DNA of 64,000 nt, from contig VNWV01000003.1 in assembly GCA_009801085.1 (NCBI GenBank), positions 1,798,001 through 1,862,000 on the forward strand, written 5' to 3'. Made by a program: the position numbers and the translations under genes. Shown piece by piece: positions 1-10,449 of this stretch. The notes under the pieces are model-generated. The model was given only the letters and a program-made list of their open reading frames with translations. It made no database searches and was not told the DNA's origin. The first letter of the stretch is position 1, and the number at the start of each line of letters is the position of its first letter. The DNA comes from Lasiodiplodia sp. COLG20. Taxonomy: Eukaryota; Ascomycota; Dothideomycetes; Botryosphaeriales; Botryosphaeriaceae.

Positions 1-1308
1 CGCCCTCGCCCAGATCTTTGCGTAAGTCGCATCCCATCACTAAGCTGCGCAGCGGCGCTGACACCCACCAGATATTCATTCCCGCTCCTGAATTTTGCAA
101 CAATCCCTGTCAGCCGGAACGCACGCCTCCTACCCCCGCCAACGACGTCCAAGAGATGGCCAGTCATGATCTTCAGCCATGGCCTTGGAGGCTCTAGGAA
201 TGCATATTCGCACATTTGTGGCTCTATATCTAGCTACGGAATCGTGGTCATTGCTCCGGACCACCGCGATGGCAGCGCTCCAATCTCTTACGTTCGCGCG
301 ACAGATACCGCCGAGGCGAGCACCGTAGACTACCAAAACATACCACACAAGCCCGGCAAAGAGGTTTTCGAAGCGAGAGATGCGCAGCTGAGGATTCGGC
401 TCTGGGAGCTCGGATTGATCCACGATGCGGTGCTGAAGATGGATGCAGGCGCCGAGATGAAGAATTTGGACCCGAACAGATCTCGAGACGCAAAGAAGGA
501 GAACAATGCCCTACTTTCGATGTTTAAAGGAAAGCTTGACGTCCACCGGCCGGGTTCGATCAGCTGGGCGGGTCACAGTTTTGGTGCGGCAACTGTCCAT
601 CAGCTCGTTAAGTCGGTCTTCTACCGGCCAGACTCAAAAATCGAGGGCTACACTCCTCTGTTCACCCCGAGTCCGACTTCGTCAATTGTCCAGCAGATCA
701 CCAGCTCTACGCCCGTCATCCTCCTGGATATCTGGTGTCTTCCGTTGACAAGTCCGAACACCAAGTGGTTGGCGGACAAGCCGCTTCCGTGCTACGCGCC
801 TGAAGGTCCAGGGGGGACTGCTCTGCTGGCAATCTTGAGCGAAGCATTTGTCAAGTGGACTGATCACTTCCAGGAGACCAAGCGCAGGCTTTCAGAGGAT
901 CCTTCGTCGAACGCGCCGGAGAAGACGAAGCCCGCACCACGCTTCTTTTATCCGCTAGGCTCCGCTCATCTTTCGCAGTCGGACTTCGGCATTCTTTTCC
1001 GCTGGGTCGTCAAGAAAGTGCTCAAGACGGACGAACCCGAGCGGTACCTGAAGCTCAATGTTCGTGCTGTTCTCCAGGTGCTGCGCGAGAATGGTATCGA
1101 GGTGGCTGATACGAGCCGAGCCGATATGGAGGAGGCCGAGGCTTCTGGTGAAAATAAGGACAAGGCAGGAGATTGGAAAATCCTAGAGACAAACGGAGCG
1201 GTTAGAGGCTGGGTTGCACTTTCGACAACCCTTGACCAGCCCTCGGACGGGGGCGCGAAGGGCGAACCGCTCACTCAAGTCACCAAGGATGAGGGCGTGG
1301 AACTTTGA
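1..1308 (+). CDS. Platelet-activating factor acetylhydrolase-like lipase, 5'-truncated by the window edge
   Basis: The 3' part of a fungal PAF-acetylhydrolase (isoform II family) serine hydrolase, which would cleave short acyl chains from phospholipids. The window opens inside an exon (1-21). An intron at 22-71 has a GTAAGT donor, a GCTGAC branch point and a CAG acceptor, and the frame then runs from 72 to the TGA ending at 1308. The joined reading gives ...AQIFA/YSFPLLNFATIPV, which continues the fold upstream of the motif IFSHGLGGSRNAYS (oxyanion region). The nucleophile elbow is GHSFG (Ser codon near 577). A late histidine in GSAHLSQSDFG (near 963) fits the third triad member. The C-terminal 60 residues are charged and poorly conserved. 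The ATG at 166 is internal and not the start. The N-terminus lies outside the window. Confidence 0.85.
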   Translation, partial: RPRPDLCVSRIPSLSCAAALTPTRYSFPLLNFATIPVSRNARLLPPPTTSKRWPVMIFSHGLGGSRNAYSHICGSISSYGIVVIAPDHRDGSAPISYVRATDTAEASTVDYQNIPHKPGKEVFEARDAQLRIRLWELGLIHDAVLKMDAGAEMKNLDPNRSRDAKKENNALLSMFKGKLDVHRPGSISWAGHSFGAATVHQLVKSVFYRPDSKIEGYTPLFTPSPTSSIVQQITSSTPVILLDIWCLPLTSPNTKWLADKPLPCYAPEGPGGTALLAILSEAFVKWTDHFQETKRRLSEDPSSNAPEKTKPAPRFFYPLGSAHLSQSDFGILFRWVVKKVLKTDEPERYLKLNVRAVLQVLRENGIEVADTSRADMEEAEASGENKDKAGDWKILETNGAVRGWVALSTTLDQPSDGGAKGEPLTQVTKDEGVEL

Positions 1309-1556
1309 CGTTGTGTATTCATTTTCCCACCTTAATGACTGTACACGTTAGCATGGCGTTTGGTAAATTTGTTAGAAGATGCGTTTAGGTAGATTTGGAT
1401 AGACGTGTGGATTGAATAGACTACTTGTTTGCATGCATGGAAATCGATCTAACTGGACGGGGCTCGGGCGGCCCGAGCTCCCTCTTTGCGGCAGGGCGGC
1501 AGAACGACGCGCGCGGATTTCATCATAGCTCCTCACTCAGATCCAACCTCCCCACC

Positions 1557-2400
1557 ATGGTCAAACCTCTCACGTTCAAAGGCGATAAGAAGCCCAAAAA
1601 GCGCAAGCGTGCAGCCGCGGACGACAACGACGATGGTGCTCCTGCAAGCAAGGAGCTCGCCAAAGCCGCCAGCTCGGCAGCTGAAGACGACGATTCCTGG
1701 GTGACGGCCGAAGCAGTCAGCGACATTGCAGGGCCCGTCACCTTTGTACTACCCACTGAGCCGGCTACATTCCTGGGCTGCGACGCCAACGGCACCGTCT
1801 TCACAAGCAAGGTCGAAAACATGGTTGAGAACGATGCATCGACAGCGGAGCCGCACGACGTGCGCCAGGTGTGGATCGCAAACAGAGTCGCGGGTAACGA
1901 GAGCTTCAGCTTCAAGGGCCACCATGGAAAGTAAGTGTCTTCGTCTGCTATGCCGTCTCAGTGTACTGACCCTTCACTTGAGATATCTTGCCTGCGACAA
2001 GTTCGGCGTCATGTCAGCCCAACGCGAGGCAGTCTCACAAGACGAATCGTTCCTCTGCATTCCCGTCGCCGACAACCCAGGAACCTTTGCCTTACAGACC
2101 CAACGCGATAAGTTCATCACAGTCGACGATGGCAAAAACGAAGTTCGCGGCGATTCTGAGAACATCGACTTCAGCTCGACCTTCCGCATCCGCATGCAGG
2201 CCCGCTTCAAGCCGAGACCAAAGACGAACAAGGAGCAGCGGGCCGCGGAGAAAATTTCCAGAAAGGAGCTGGAAGATATGGTGGGAAGGCGATTGGAGGA
2301 CGACGAGGTCAAGAAGCTGAAAAGAGCACGAAGGGATGGCAATTTCCACGAGACTCTGCTCGACGTCAAGGTCAAGGGGAAGCACGATAAATTTGCATAA
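1557..2400 (+). CDS. FRG1-like actin-bundling/RNA-biogenesis protein
   Basis: Homologue of FRG1, a nuclear/nucleolar protein with a fascin-like beta-trefoil fold linked in animals to RNA processing and F-actin bundling. Two exons: 1557-1930 and 1983-2400, with a 52-nt intron (GTAAGT donor, ACTGAC branch, GAG acceptor), giving 263 residues. The basic N-terminus (KKPKKRKR, about residues 12-20) looks like a nuclear localisation signal. The family signature HHGKYLACDKFGVMSA spans the intron and is followed by DESF and KFITVDDGKNEVRG. The C-terminal third is a charged helical region. I chose the ATG at 1557 because it sits in CACCATGG and begins the conserved MVKPLTFKGDKKPKKRKR block; an in-frame ATG at 1425 would add unconserved residues. 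Family assignment is firm; function in fungi is inferred. Confidence 0.85.
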
Positions 2401-2445
2401 TCCACAGCCACTTCCAGAGCGGTCAGCAAGGCTGCCACTGGGCCT

Positions 2446-2461
2446 AGGCTTTCGAAAGCCT
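2446..2461. repeat. Perfect 16-bp palindrome in the FRG1 3' flank
   Basis: AGGCTTTCGAAAGCCT reads identically on both strands. A second short hairpin (CCTC-N4-GAGG) follows within 15 nt. It may form a hairpin in the 3' UTR or be a protein-binding site; the role is unknown. Confidence 0.6.
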
Positions 2462-3428
2462 CCTAAAGAGGCAGCTCGATAGAGAGAGGCGGGCTGTGCT
2501 CGTCGTCACCTGCCCACGCACCCGCGGATTCTACTGGCCCGCCAGTTGCAGTCGACGTCCGGCACTGAATCCGTGCTGAAGGGTGATTGGTGCTCTTGTC
2601 GAAGTAAAAATAGCGAGCAGCTTGCCGTGAATCTATTGATGTACGCTCGACGCTAGCTTTCAGCTAAAGACATGATGCCTACTATACTAACCAAGCACCC
2701 TGCAGGTGACATACAGGTGCGTAGAATTCACATCTCTCTTAAGGGCAACTATTTTTCATTTCGGTGCTGGCCTGATTATCTTGGCTTTTCAAATGAGCCC
2801 GGAAGCTGGGCAACTGAGCATGACTCTGACCGGTGGTCATAGATGGCCAACAATCTCACCGCCTCGTCACGGTTCCGCAGAGCACCGGCAAATGTTCTAG
2901 GGCGTAGGGAAAGCCGTGCAGAAGACTGGGCACGCATTGACTAGGGAGATTATTAGTAAGAGGGAAAAAATTTCTAAGAACGCCTACGTGGGAGCCATCG
3001 GAAGTGGCGTCTCAGGCTGTCTGGGGAATTGAGAACCCGAATCAGATTTCTGGGCGCGCAAGGCGGGCCATGTCGCATGACGCAGATGTTTCCAAGCAGT
3101 AACAGCAAATGGCTGGCTCGAGCGTACGCGTTTCGTCTGCGTCCGGGGCAGCTATTCGCTCGCTTTCGGGATTCCCCTGACAGCGCGAGTGCTGAAGGTT
3201 ACAGCCACAGCCTTCCCGCGGCTCGGCACGTCTTGGCGCGCAGCAGGATCAACACTCCCCGCCCGACCATACCTGCCGTGGTTCCAATCAAGCCGCAGAC
3301 TGGCCAAAGAAGCGTACTCTTGGCTCTCAAAAGATCACGCTTCCGGTGCCTTGTCGCACCGACTGCGCCTCAGGAATCGTCGTCAGTGCGGTCTTGGGGG
3401 GAAATGACGCTGGTGTCGATGGAGCGGG

Positions 3429-3434
3429 TATAAA
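3429..3434 (+). promoter_or_regulatory. TATA box of the GPI-anchored protein gene
   Basis: TATAAA lies 98 nt before the ATG at 3532 and is followed by a CT/AC-rich leader (ACACGACACTACAAACATC), typical of a strongly expressed fungal gene. Confidence 0.6.
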
Positions 3435-3531
3435 TGCCCCGGACATCGGGGTGCGGAGTAGATTGCAAGCCACTTCGTTTCTGGTCAACAGTCACACGAC
3501 ACTACAAACATCCCTCATTATCTCAGTCACC

Positions 3532-4158
3532 ATGCAGTTCAAGGCTCTCGCTCTCTTCTCCGCCCTTGCGGCCGTCGGCCTGGCTCAGGACATCGACAAC
3601 AATGACGTTCCCAACGCCTGCCGCTCTGTCTGCCAGAGCACTGTCGACCTGACCACCCAGTGCGATCGTCAGACCGACGACGACGATCAGAGCTACCTCA
3701 ACTGTGTCTGCTCCACCACCAACGCGAGCAGCTTCATCCCGGAGTGCGAGGCTTGCGTCGCCGCCAACGACGAGGCTGACAACGGTAAGAAGAGCCCTCG
3801 CACCATTGCCACAATACGATAACTAAGACGAATCACAGACGTCCGCGACATCGTCCGCTCTTGCTCCTTCACCCAGGTCTCCACCTGGAGCTCGGGCACT
3901 GCCACCGGCACCGCTACCTCTTCCGCTTCCACCTCCTTCAGCATCACCTTGGCCAGCTCGGTCACGGCCACCGCCTCGGGCTCTGGCACTGCCTCTTCGG
4001 CCACCGGCCAGACTACCGGCACTGCCAGCAGCACCGGCACCAGCGCCTCTGCCGGCACCACCGGATCCGCTCAAGCCACCGGTGCTGCACCTGCCGTCAC
4101 CGCCGGCTTTGGCGGTCTCGCTATGGCGGTTCTGGCCGGCGTTCCTGCCCTCCTCTAG
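3532..4158 (+). CDS. GPI-anchored, eight-cysteine (CFEM-like) cell-surface protein
   Basis: Predicted secreted wall or membrane protein of 190 residues. Exons are 3532-3784 and 3839-4158, with a 54-nt intron (GTAAGA...CACAG). Residues 1-19 form a signal peptide (MQFKALALFSALAAVGLAQ). A compact domain follows with exactly eight cysteines (NAC, SVC, TQC, NC, VC, EC, AC, SC); the last lies in exon 2. After it comes a Ser/Thr/Gly/Ala-rich stalk suited to O-glycosylation. The C-terminus is hydrophobic (GFGGLAMAVLAGVPALL), preceded by small residues suitable for a GPI omega site. Eight cysteines recall CFEM domains, but the spacing is not the classical one, so I call it CFEM-like. It may act in wall structure or host/substrate contact; no enzymatic motif is visible. 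Confidence 0.75.
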
Positions 4159-5402
4159 ATTGGTCTACTGAGCGTGGGATACCATCCGGGCTTCTCCGGT
4201 CACGATTCCAACATCGGAAGGATATCCTGTCCTTGAGCATCGACGTATTTTTGCGGGATTCAGGAGGGAGATTGGGTAGACAAGACGCGGGTTTACGACT
4301 TTCAACGACTTACTGCCCAAGATACCAGACAGTTACTATTAATAAAGTTGACTAATGCTTTGTCCTTGACATCTTCCCATGCTTTGGTCCTGAATGTTGT
4401 TTGATTGTAGACGAGGGGCTGGAGAGAAATTGAATGTCTAATTTTTTAGGAAAAGAGAAAGACACCCACTTCAATGGTAGATGCGCATATTCTAGCGCTG
4501 AGGTTTGCAACTTTTGTGGGAATAATCAGGAAGTAGTACACGTAGAAAGCTGATGGAAGACAGTGGTCGTGATTGGATCAATAACCAAGGCTGTGGCGCG
4601 AAACGAAGTGTGTATGTTAGAATGCGGAGAGCCGCACATAGCCCCTGCTGGTCGTCGCCGCTTAGAGGGGTAATCCATCGTAGTTTCAACAAAATGCCCA
4701 AAGCAAGATAGAGCACGAGAAATTTAAATACCCCGTGATGCTATGATTGGCTCTCGTTAATTCTTGGAAAGTCGGAGTACATGCATCCATTCAAACAGGA
4801 GGTATCGCAGCCGAAGGCTAGCGTGAAGAATAATAAGGCCCCAGATGTGTCTCTGCTCAAGTTTTACCCTGTAAAAATTACATGTGTGAGTATTTGAAGC
4901 TACGAGAGTGTGGAATTAAAAATTCTACATATACGTCCGGACGATAGCTTCAACTACCCATGACATGAGCAAAAAACAAATCTACGAGGAGACAGGAAGA
5001 TCCCTCCACTTGGCACAAAAGCGCCTCGATCAATGAGAAGCTGGACCAACGAAAATCTTGTTGTTGATCGGCGCTCTTTCCGTGAATAGATACATTGTTG
5101 TTCTGCCAAGGTAGCACATCACCACTAGCGCTTCAGCGGGGCTGTGCCTTGACTGCCTAACCACATCTCAGCCTCGAAGGATCAAACGCGAAGACGATCG
5201 ATGTGTTCCACCAGCCATTCAAATCGCCCAAAGAAAGCAGAAGTACAGTGACGTTACTTATCTTGGCGGAGCGGAGCGGACAATACATAATGTCTGGCCG
5301 TCTTTGTCCGTCACCGTCAACCAGCAACTAATTTCACATTACTCCCTCATTCTTCTCAGACTTCAAGAAAAATAAAACCAAAAAAAAATACGTCTTTAGA
5401 AT
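4159..5402. other. AT-rich intergenic region containing repeat copy 1
   Basis: No gene recognised. It contains the first copy of the inverted-repeat element (4806-4967). The rest is AT-rich, with short frames lacking any family signature. The 100 nt before 5403 include an A-rich run (AATAAAACCAAAAAAAAAT). Confidence 0.5.
4806..4967. mobile_element. MITE-like inverted-repeat element, copy 1
   Basis: The left part CGCAGCCGAAGGCTAGCGTG (4806-4825) matches copies 2 and 3. A core hairpin then has a degraded left arm (TATTTGAAGCTACGAG, 4891-4906) and an intact right arm (CGTCCGGACGATAGCTTCAA, then CTACCCATG, 4934-4962). The centre TGTGGAATTAAAAATTCTACAT matches the other copies. The outer right terminal repeat seen in copy 3 is not recognisable here. 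There is no coding capacity, so it would be non-autonomous. Confidence 0.65.
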
Positions 5403-6291
5403 ATGGCGATCCCATTCTCTAGATTCACCCATTCCCCGCCCGCCCGTTGGCGCGGTCGCTTGAAACATGGCCCCCAGCTGCTTGTTCCGCTGCTGGTCTT
5501 GAACATAACCATCATGGCGCTCATAGCCGCCTCGCTGATCTATTCCGCCACGACTCAAACGCGCTATGGCTCGATGGGTGTCGGTATATATTGGGACCGT
5601 GACATCAACGAAAGAGTGTAAGTTCCAATCACCTTGTGTTTGCATAAACTTCTTCACATACCTGCAACCAAAGTCAAAAAAAAACTAAAAAAAAGGACTG
5701 AGAAGGCTGTCCATATAATCACCGCTTCACGAGCTAACCGACGTCCATAGAAACACAGTCTTCCTCTACCTCGCCGTCCCCATGATCGACTTCTTCCACC
5801 TCCTCGCGCAAATCACCGCCTACCTCATGACTCCGCGCTCCTCCTTCTCCTCCTCGCCGTCCTCGCTCTCCCTACTCCACCCAGCCGCCGCCCTCTCGGG
5901 CGCCCTCGTCTCCTTCTGCCTCTGGGCCTACCAGGTCCCCATCGCCGCCGTCATGGACTACGTCGGCTGGGAGCAGCCGCGCGACGGCACCTGGAACGGG
6001 CTCGCCGCCGCGCGCTGCGCCCTTGGCGTCGCCGTGTGGCTGCTCTGGACCGTGAATGCGGGCTTCGCCGCCGGGGCAGTGCACGCGTGGCGCCGGGACA
6101 GGACCAGGGCCGGGCGGGAGAGGGCGAGGGAGGAGGGGCGCGCGCAGGGGTGGGATGAGGGCCGCAGGGAGGCCGAGGCCGGGGGTTTGGAATTGAGGGG
6201 GTTGGGGACGACGACCGGGACGATGAAGGTGTCTGGTGAGACGATGGTGGATGTGGAGCTGGAGGGAGGAGGGGTTGGGAGGAAAGGCTGA
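5403..6291 (+). CDS. Four-helix integral membrane protein of unknown function
   Basis: I do not recognise a named family. Exons are 5403-5617 and 5751-6291, with a 133-nt intron (GTAAGT donor, GCTAACC branch, TAG acceptor), giving 251 residues. Four hydrophobic segments are visible: LLVPLLVLNITIMALIAASL (about 27-46), VFLYLAVPMIDFFHLLAQIT (about 75-94), a third about residues 110-140 (ALSGALVSFCLWAYQVPIAAV) and a fourth about 155-180 (ALGVAVWLLWTVNAGFAAGAV). A highly charged, Arg/Glu/Gly-rich cytosolic tail follows. The four-helix plan resembles fungal MARVEL-like proteins, but there is no diagnostic motif. Exon 2 is markedly GC- and C-rich in third positions compared with its flanks, which supports it being coding. 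Confidence 0.6.
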
Positions 6292-6805
6292 GTGGGTGGG
6301 AGTAGTGAGTGATCTTTCTAGATCAAGTGGCGGTAATGTCTGATGAACATGATGATGAAGGAGGGGATTTTCAATGCAAGAAAGGAGACGGAGGACGGAA
6401 GAGTGGTCGCTATATATGCGGAGGTAATGGATGTGCTGGTGGGAGATAATGTTTAATTAGGCAACGATCACTTCAGTAACGTTGAGATGTAGCAAAGAGA
6501 CCATGAATACAACCGAGCAATATTAGGTAGCTCATTGAATGAAATTCAAACCCACGGCCATATGAAAAGGCGGTGGTGAAATGCTCCCAATTAGGCAGTG
6601 GTGTATTTGGAAGCATGATGTTGCCTACGCTGTGGGAGGGCCACTGGATATATGAGGCGGCTACTCTGCTTCTGAGAAACCCAAATCCCACCATCTTCGT
6701 GCAACATTAGTAATATGGTCCAAGACCGTGCCAAGCTGACTACGCCCTACTTCTGGAATCTAGCTCTCAGCGACCGGATCTTCTCCCTTATCCAGAGAGT
6801 GAGCA
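6292..6805. other. Convergent intergenic region, no feature seen
   Basis: This lies between two genes that end toward each other. It is moderately AT-rich, and I see no gene, repeat or RNA. Confidence 0.5.
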
Positions 6806-9453
6806 TCAGTCAGTCGTACCTTCATCCGCATTCTCCTCCTTAGTGCCAGTGGCATGAGCATCAGTCTCACTCGACGCCGAGCCCTCTCCGTTTTGATCAG
6901 TCATGTGGACATCAGCAAGAGCTTTAGCCTCGTCGCCAAAGGCAGCCTGTAGGAGCAACAAGTCGGCCATATTTGTGAACTCAACCCATCGCTTGCTTGG
7001 ATCTTCCTCTTCCTCTTCAGTAATGTCGAAAGTCTTCGACTCAAGCGTTCCACCTTTTTTGCCAGCACGCATCTCAGCTTGCTTACGTGGAACGTCAAGA
7101 GCAGCAAGCTGCAAATATGCAGCATCTTCTTCGACCTCCAAGACCTTGGCTCTGCGGTACTCAGATATGACAGGCTGCCAGCCAGTTAGTTCTGAAACTT
7201 CCATCTCCTTGTAGACAACGACAGAGCCGGCGTGAATATCCGCTGGCGCCAGCTTTTGCAGAGTAGTAATATCCGAAGGCAGAGGAGGGAGCTCATCGCC
7301 CGCACTCGTCTCCTCGTTGGATCTCTGGCGCTTCGCCGAAGCTTCTGTCATGCTCTGCGCATCCTGCGTCTCTTGGAGGAGCTGCGACTGCGCAGCATCG
7401 GCCTCAGCTGGCTCATCATAGTTAAGAGTGGCCCAGTCCTCGTTTCCTTCTGGTTCGTAGTACTGATCCTGCTCGTCATAGGTCTGATTGTTCCTCTTAC
7501 GCTTTTTCTTGTTCTTCTTCTTGGTCTCGTATTCCTGATCATACTCATAAAACTGGTCGTAATGCTGCTGCTGATCCCAGCGTTGCTTGAATGGGAAAGG
7601 AGGCACGCTCAGCTGCTGTACGTTCTCATCAGAAACTTCGAACGCCATCAGGTCGATTCTAGACTTCCAGGCATCGGGATCCTGGAGTTCCTCGGGTTCC
7701 TCGTCTTCTGCCTGGGCTGAGGACTTGGCATTGGGCGTCTTTTTGCCACGTCCGTTTGCGTTGGCAGCTATCTTGTCCCTCAGCTTCTGTTCTTCTTCCT
7801 TGTTCTTTGGAGTGCGGAGACCCAGTGACCCCATGGTCAAGCGACGGAAGCTACCGACATCGATGCGCTTACGCTTGGGGGCTGGAGCATCTGCGACTTC
7901 ATTCGTGATCTCCTGGGCCGGCTCGGAGGTACTGTTTGGTGTCGAATCGACTGCAGACTTTTGAGCCTCGTAGTCGTGATTTTCCTTCCCCGACTTGTCT
8001 AGAAGACCTCCGTGAACGTCCACGTCTACTCCTTCGCCCTCTGCAGCTTTAGCATCTGTGAGGGTGGACACTGGATCAGCTGGGACATTCTTCTCTGGGG
8101 TGTTGGTTTCGGGCATAGAGGTATTAAGCATCTTGAGTAGGGCCTCCTTCTTCTCTTTGAGCCTATCGGCCTCCAAACGCTCAAGCTCGTTTTCTATCAG
8201 ATGGGAAGGTGCAGTAATAACGTCAGTCCATCGGGGGCTGCTGGGGGATTCTGGCTGCTTACCAGCGTCTTCAGAGGTCACGTGGTCGCCATGGAGCTCT
8301 TTCAGCTTCTTATGGAGTCTGCCGAGGCGACGACGCCTATTGCGCGCTTTGGTTCTCTCTAGACCTTGGAAAGGCGCGCCAGTTGACTTCGGTGAGCCAT
8401 TCTGGTTGCCAGCACTCTTCTGCTCTAACGTGGCAGGAACTTTGGAACTAATCTCGTCCGGCTCTGAACTGGAGGCGGAACCATCTTCGTCAGAGGAAGA
8501 CGAGTCCGAGTCCGATGAATCGCTGGATGAATTGGCATCAGACAAGTCGCTGTCAGACGAAGAGTCGTCAGAAGAGGAAACATCGGATGAAGAGTCCGAG
8601 TCGTCGGAAGACGAGTCTGAATCAGAGCTAGACACTGAAGAGTTATCAGCCAAAGCGGTATCGGCCATTTTGGTGTCAGAAGCTGCGCTGCTTGAGACAC
8701 CCGACAAGCTGTCCGCGATGCTGCTAGTGGAAACATCGTCGTCAGACACAACTTGATATTCCTCCTCAGTATCGTCGTCATCCGAAGGAAGCGCTACCAG
8801 ACCGTCATCTTCTTGGAAACGCACGCTCCTGTCCGACTTGTCTGACTTCACAGAGTCCAGCCTTCTCCGCTTCGGGGTCGGCTGCTCTACTTCGAAGTCT
8901 TCATCATCTTCGTTCTCGTCAATGTGGTCCTGCAGTTGAGGCGCATTTTCGAGGAGCGCAGGAAAGGCGTCTTCATCGGCGATAGGGTTCTTCAAAGGAG
9001 GGATGTTGATGGACGGGCGATAGGGCTTGCGGGAGGGAAAGTAGGATTTGCCAAAGGGGATGCCATCAATAAGATGCTGGCCGTTAGCATTTATCTGATC
9101 GCGGCCGGCGATATGGCGTGCGCGAAGCTCGGGTTGGGTGAGATGGCGAATGCTAGGGTGGTTTAGCATGTCTCGACCCAAGGATTGTCGGCGAGCGAAA
9201 GCAGAGCTTACCAAACTTGGTCCTCATCCTTGAATATATCCTTGACCTTCTGGAAGTGCAGGGCCTCGTAGTTGTTGATCTCGACGGCGTAGTCCTCCAG
9301 GCCCCAGTGCGGGCTCTCGAGCGGGATGATGTCGTTAAGGTGCTCGAGCAGCTGGGCGACGGTAAAAGCGTCGTGTGCCCTGTCGTCAGGCACTGCCCAC
9401 AGCAGATCGGCCGCGGGCAGGTTGTGGCGGCGGATGCTCAGGCGGAGCCTCAT
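6806..9453 (-). CDS. Coilin-like nuclear protein (N-terminal coilin/DUF domain plus Tudor-like C-terminus)
   Basis: Predicted nuclear protein of 862 residues. Exon 1 is 9453-9212 and exon 2 is 9152-6806; the 59-nt intron has a GTAAGC donor, a GCTAAACC branch and a CTAG acceptor. The N-terminus MRLRLSIRRHNLP...LLWAVPDD has the ubiquitin-like beta-strand pattern of coilin N-termini. Joining the exons gives DEDQV/CIRHLTQPELRARHI, the expected continuation. The middle is low-complexity, with Ser/Asp-rich acidic runs (about residues 210-310) and basic clusters (KKKNKKKRKR). Near the C-terminus, GSVVVYKEMEVSELTGWQPV resembles the atypical Tudor domain of coilin. Coilin organises Cajal bodies and binds snRNPs; that role in this fungus is inference. 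The start at 9453 is the first ATG of the conserved block. Confidence 0.65.
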
Positions 9454-10449
9454 TTTGGGGCGGGTGAGTCGCGTCGTGGCGGAGCACAGAAGGAAGAATG
9501 ACGGCGTCAAAGCGGTAGGTGGAAAATAGGGCTGAGCTGCACGGGCCACCGCCCGAGGCTCCGGGCCCGGGTCTTGCGCAGGGCAGCCGCCAGCTTCAAA
9601 AGCCGAGCGGCGATCGCGCCAGCACACTCCATTCGGCATTCCTCTGCGAACGAAGGACTGCGCGTGCACCCTGTCTCATCCTCGCCCTCGGCAACCGCAA
9701 TACTAAACGGACGGACCTCCTCCATCTCGGCAACGCGGCTCCCAAGCCCACATTGAAACATCCCCAAGATTCGTCTACATCTGCCACATTGCTTCTTACG
9801 TCAACGAAAACACTTGAACTGCCGTCCATAGTCCTTGGATGTGACGAGACCGGAACACCGGTGCCGCCCGGGACCACATGAGCAGAATAGAGTCGTTTTG
9901 GCTCGAAGCAGCCTCGTTTATCCGGCCTCAAACCTCTTTCTGCTGTCTCCGGAGCGCATGGACGAGCTTTTGAGTTGTGGCTGAGTTGGGTCTCCTGTTC
10001 GCGTTGAGGCGCCGCCGGGCCGACGGTTGCGTAGGTGCGCACAATTGAGCACATTTCTCAGAATGGTAGCGGCCAAGGCCTCCGAACGCGCGCCTAGCCC
10101 TACCCGCCCACTTTCCGCCCGGATTCCCTACGCAATCTCCAAGTTGGAAGCTCCGCTTTTGCTGCTGTTTGGCGCCTCGACGTGCTCGCTTCTGTCGCAT
10201 CTTCAATCCAGCTGTCGTGTTTCGCTGCTTGCTGCTCCACCCTGGCTCTTGGCGGGGCCGCCACCGGGGAAGCACCCATAACGCTCGCCCATGCTTTAAG
10301 ACTACCTCTCCCGCCTACCATGTATCACCAGTCACAGCTTCCGATCCCCCAATGGCTTTGTGTTGACCCTCGCATTTTACCTCGCCCTCCCTCCCGTCCT
10401 CTGCCAGGGTAACCCCCTTTTCCTTTTTGAATCGCCCAAGTCATCAATC
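9454..10449. other. Shared divergent upstream region of the coilin-like and ferric reductase genes
   Basis: About 1 kb of GC-rich sequence separates two divergent starts. Short frames on both strands show no family signature. An ATG at 10320 opens a short upstream frame ending at 10412, ahead of the reductase start; it could be a uORF or an unspliced leader exon. Confidence 0.5.

Larger units (their letters stand above)
2401..3531 (+). other. Intergenic region with palindrome and TATA box
   Basis: No gene was recognised. It holds a perfect 16-bp palindrome at 2446-2461, 46 nt past the FRG1 stop, and the promoter of the next gene near 3429. Open frames here lack family signatures and codon character. 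Confidence 0.5.

Noticed and set aside
2648..2672. Sequence resembling the repeat flank (CGCTAGCTTTCAGCT)
   Set aside because: About 13 of 15 bases match the inverted flank of copy 2, but no core hairpin or further similarity accompanies it; may be chance.
8470..8640. Repetitive GAAGAG/GTCAGA stretch
   Set aside because: It is the codon-level reflection of the Ser/Asp/Glu-rich linker of the coilin-like protein, not an independent repeat.
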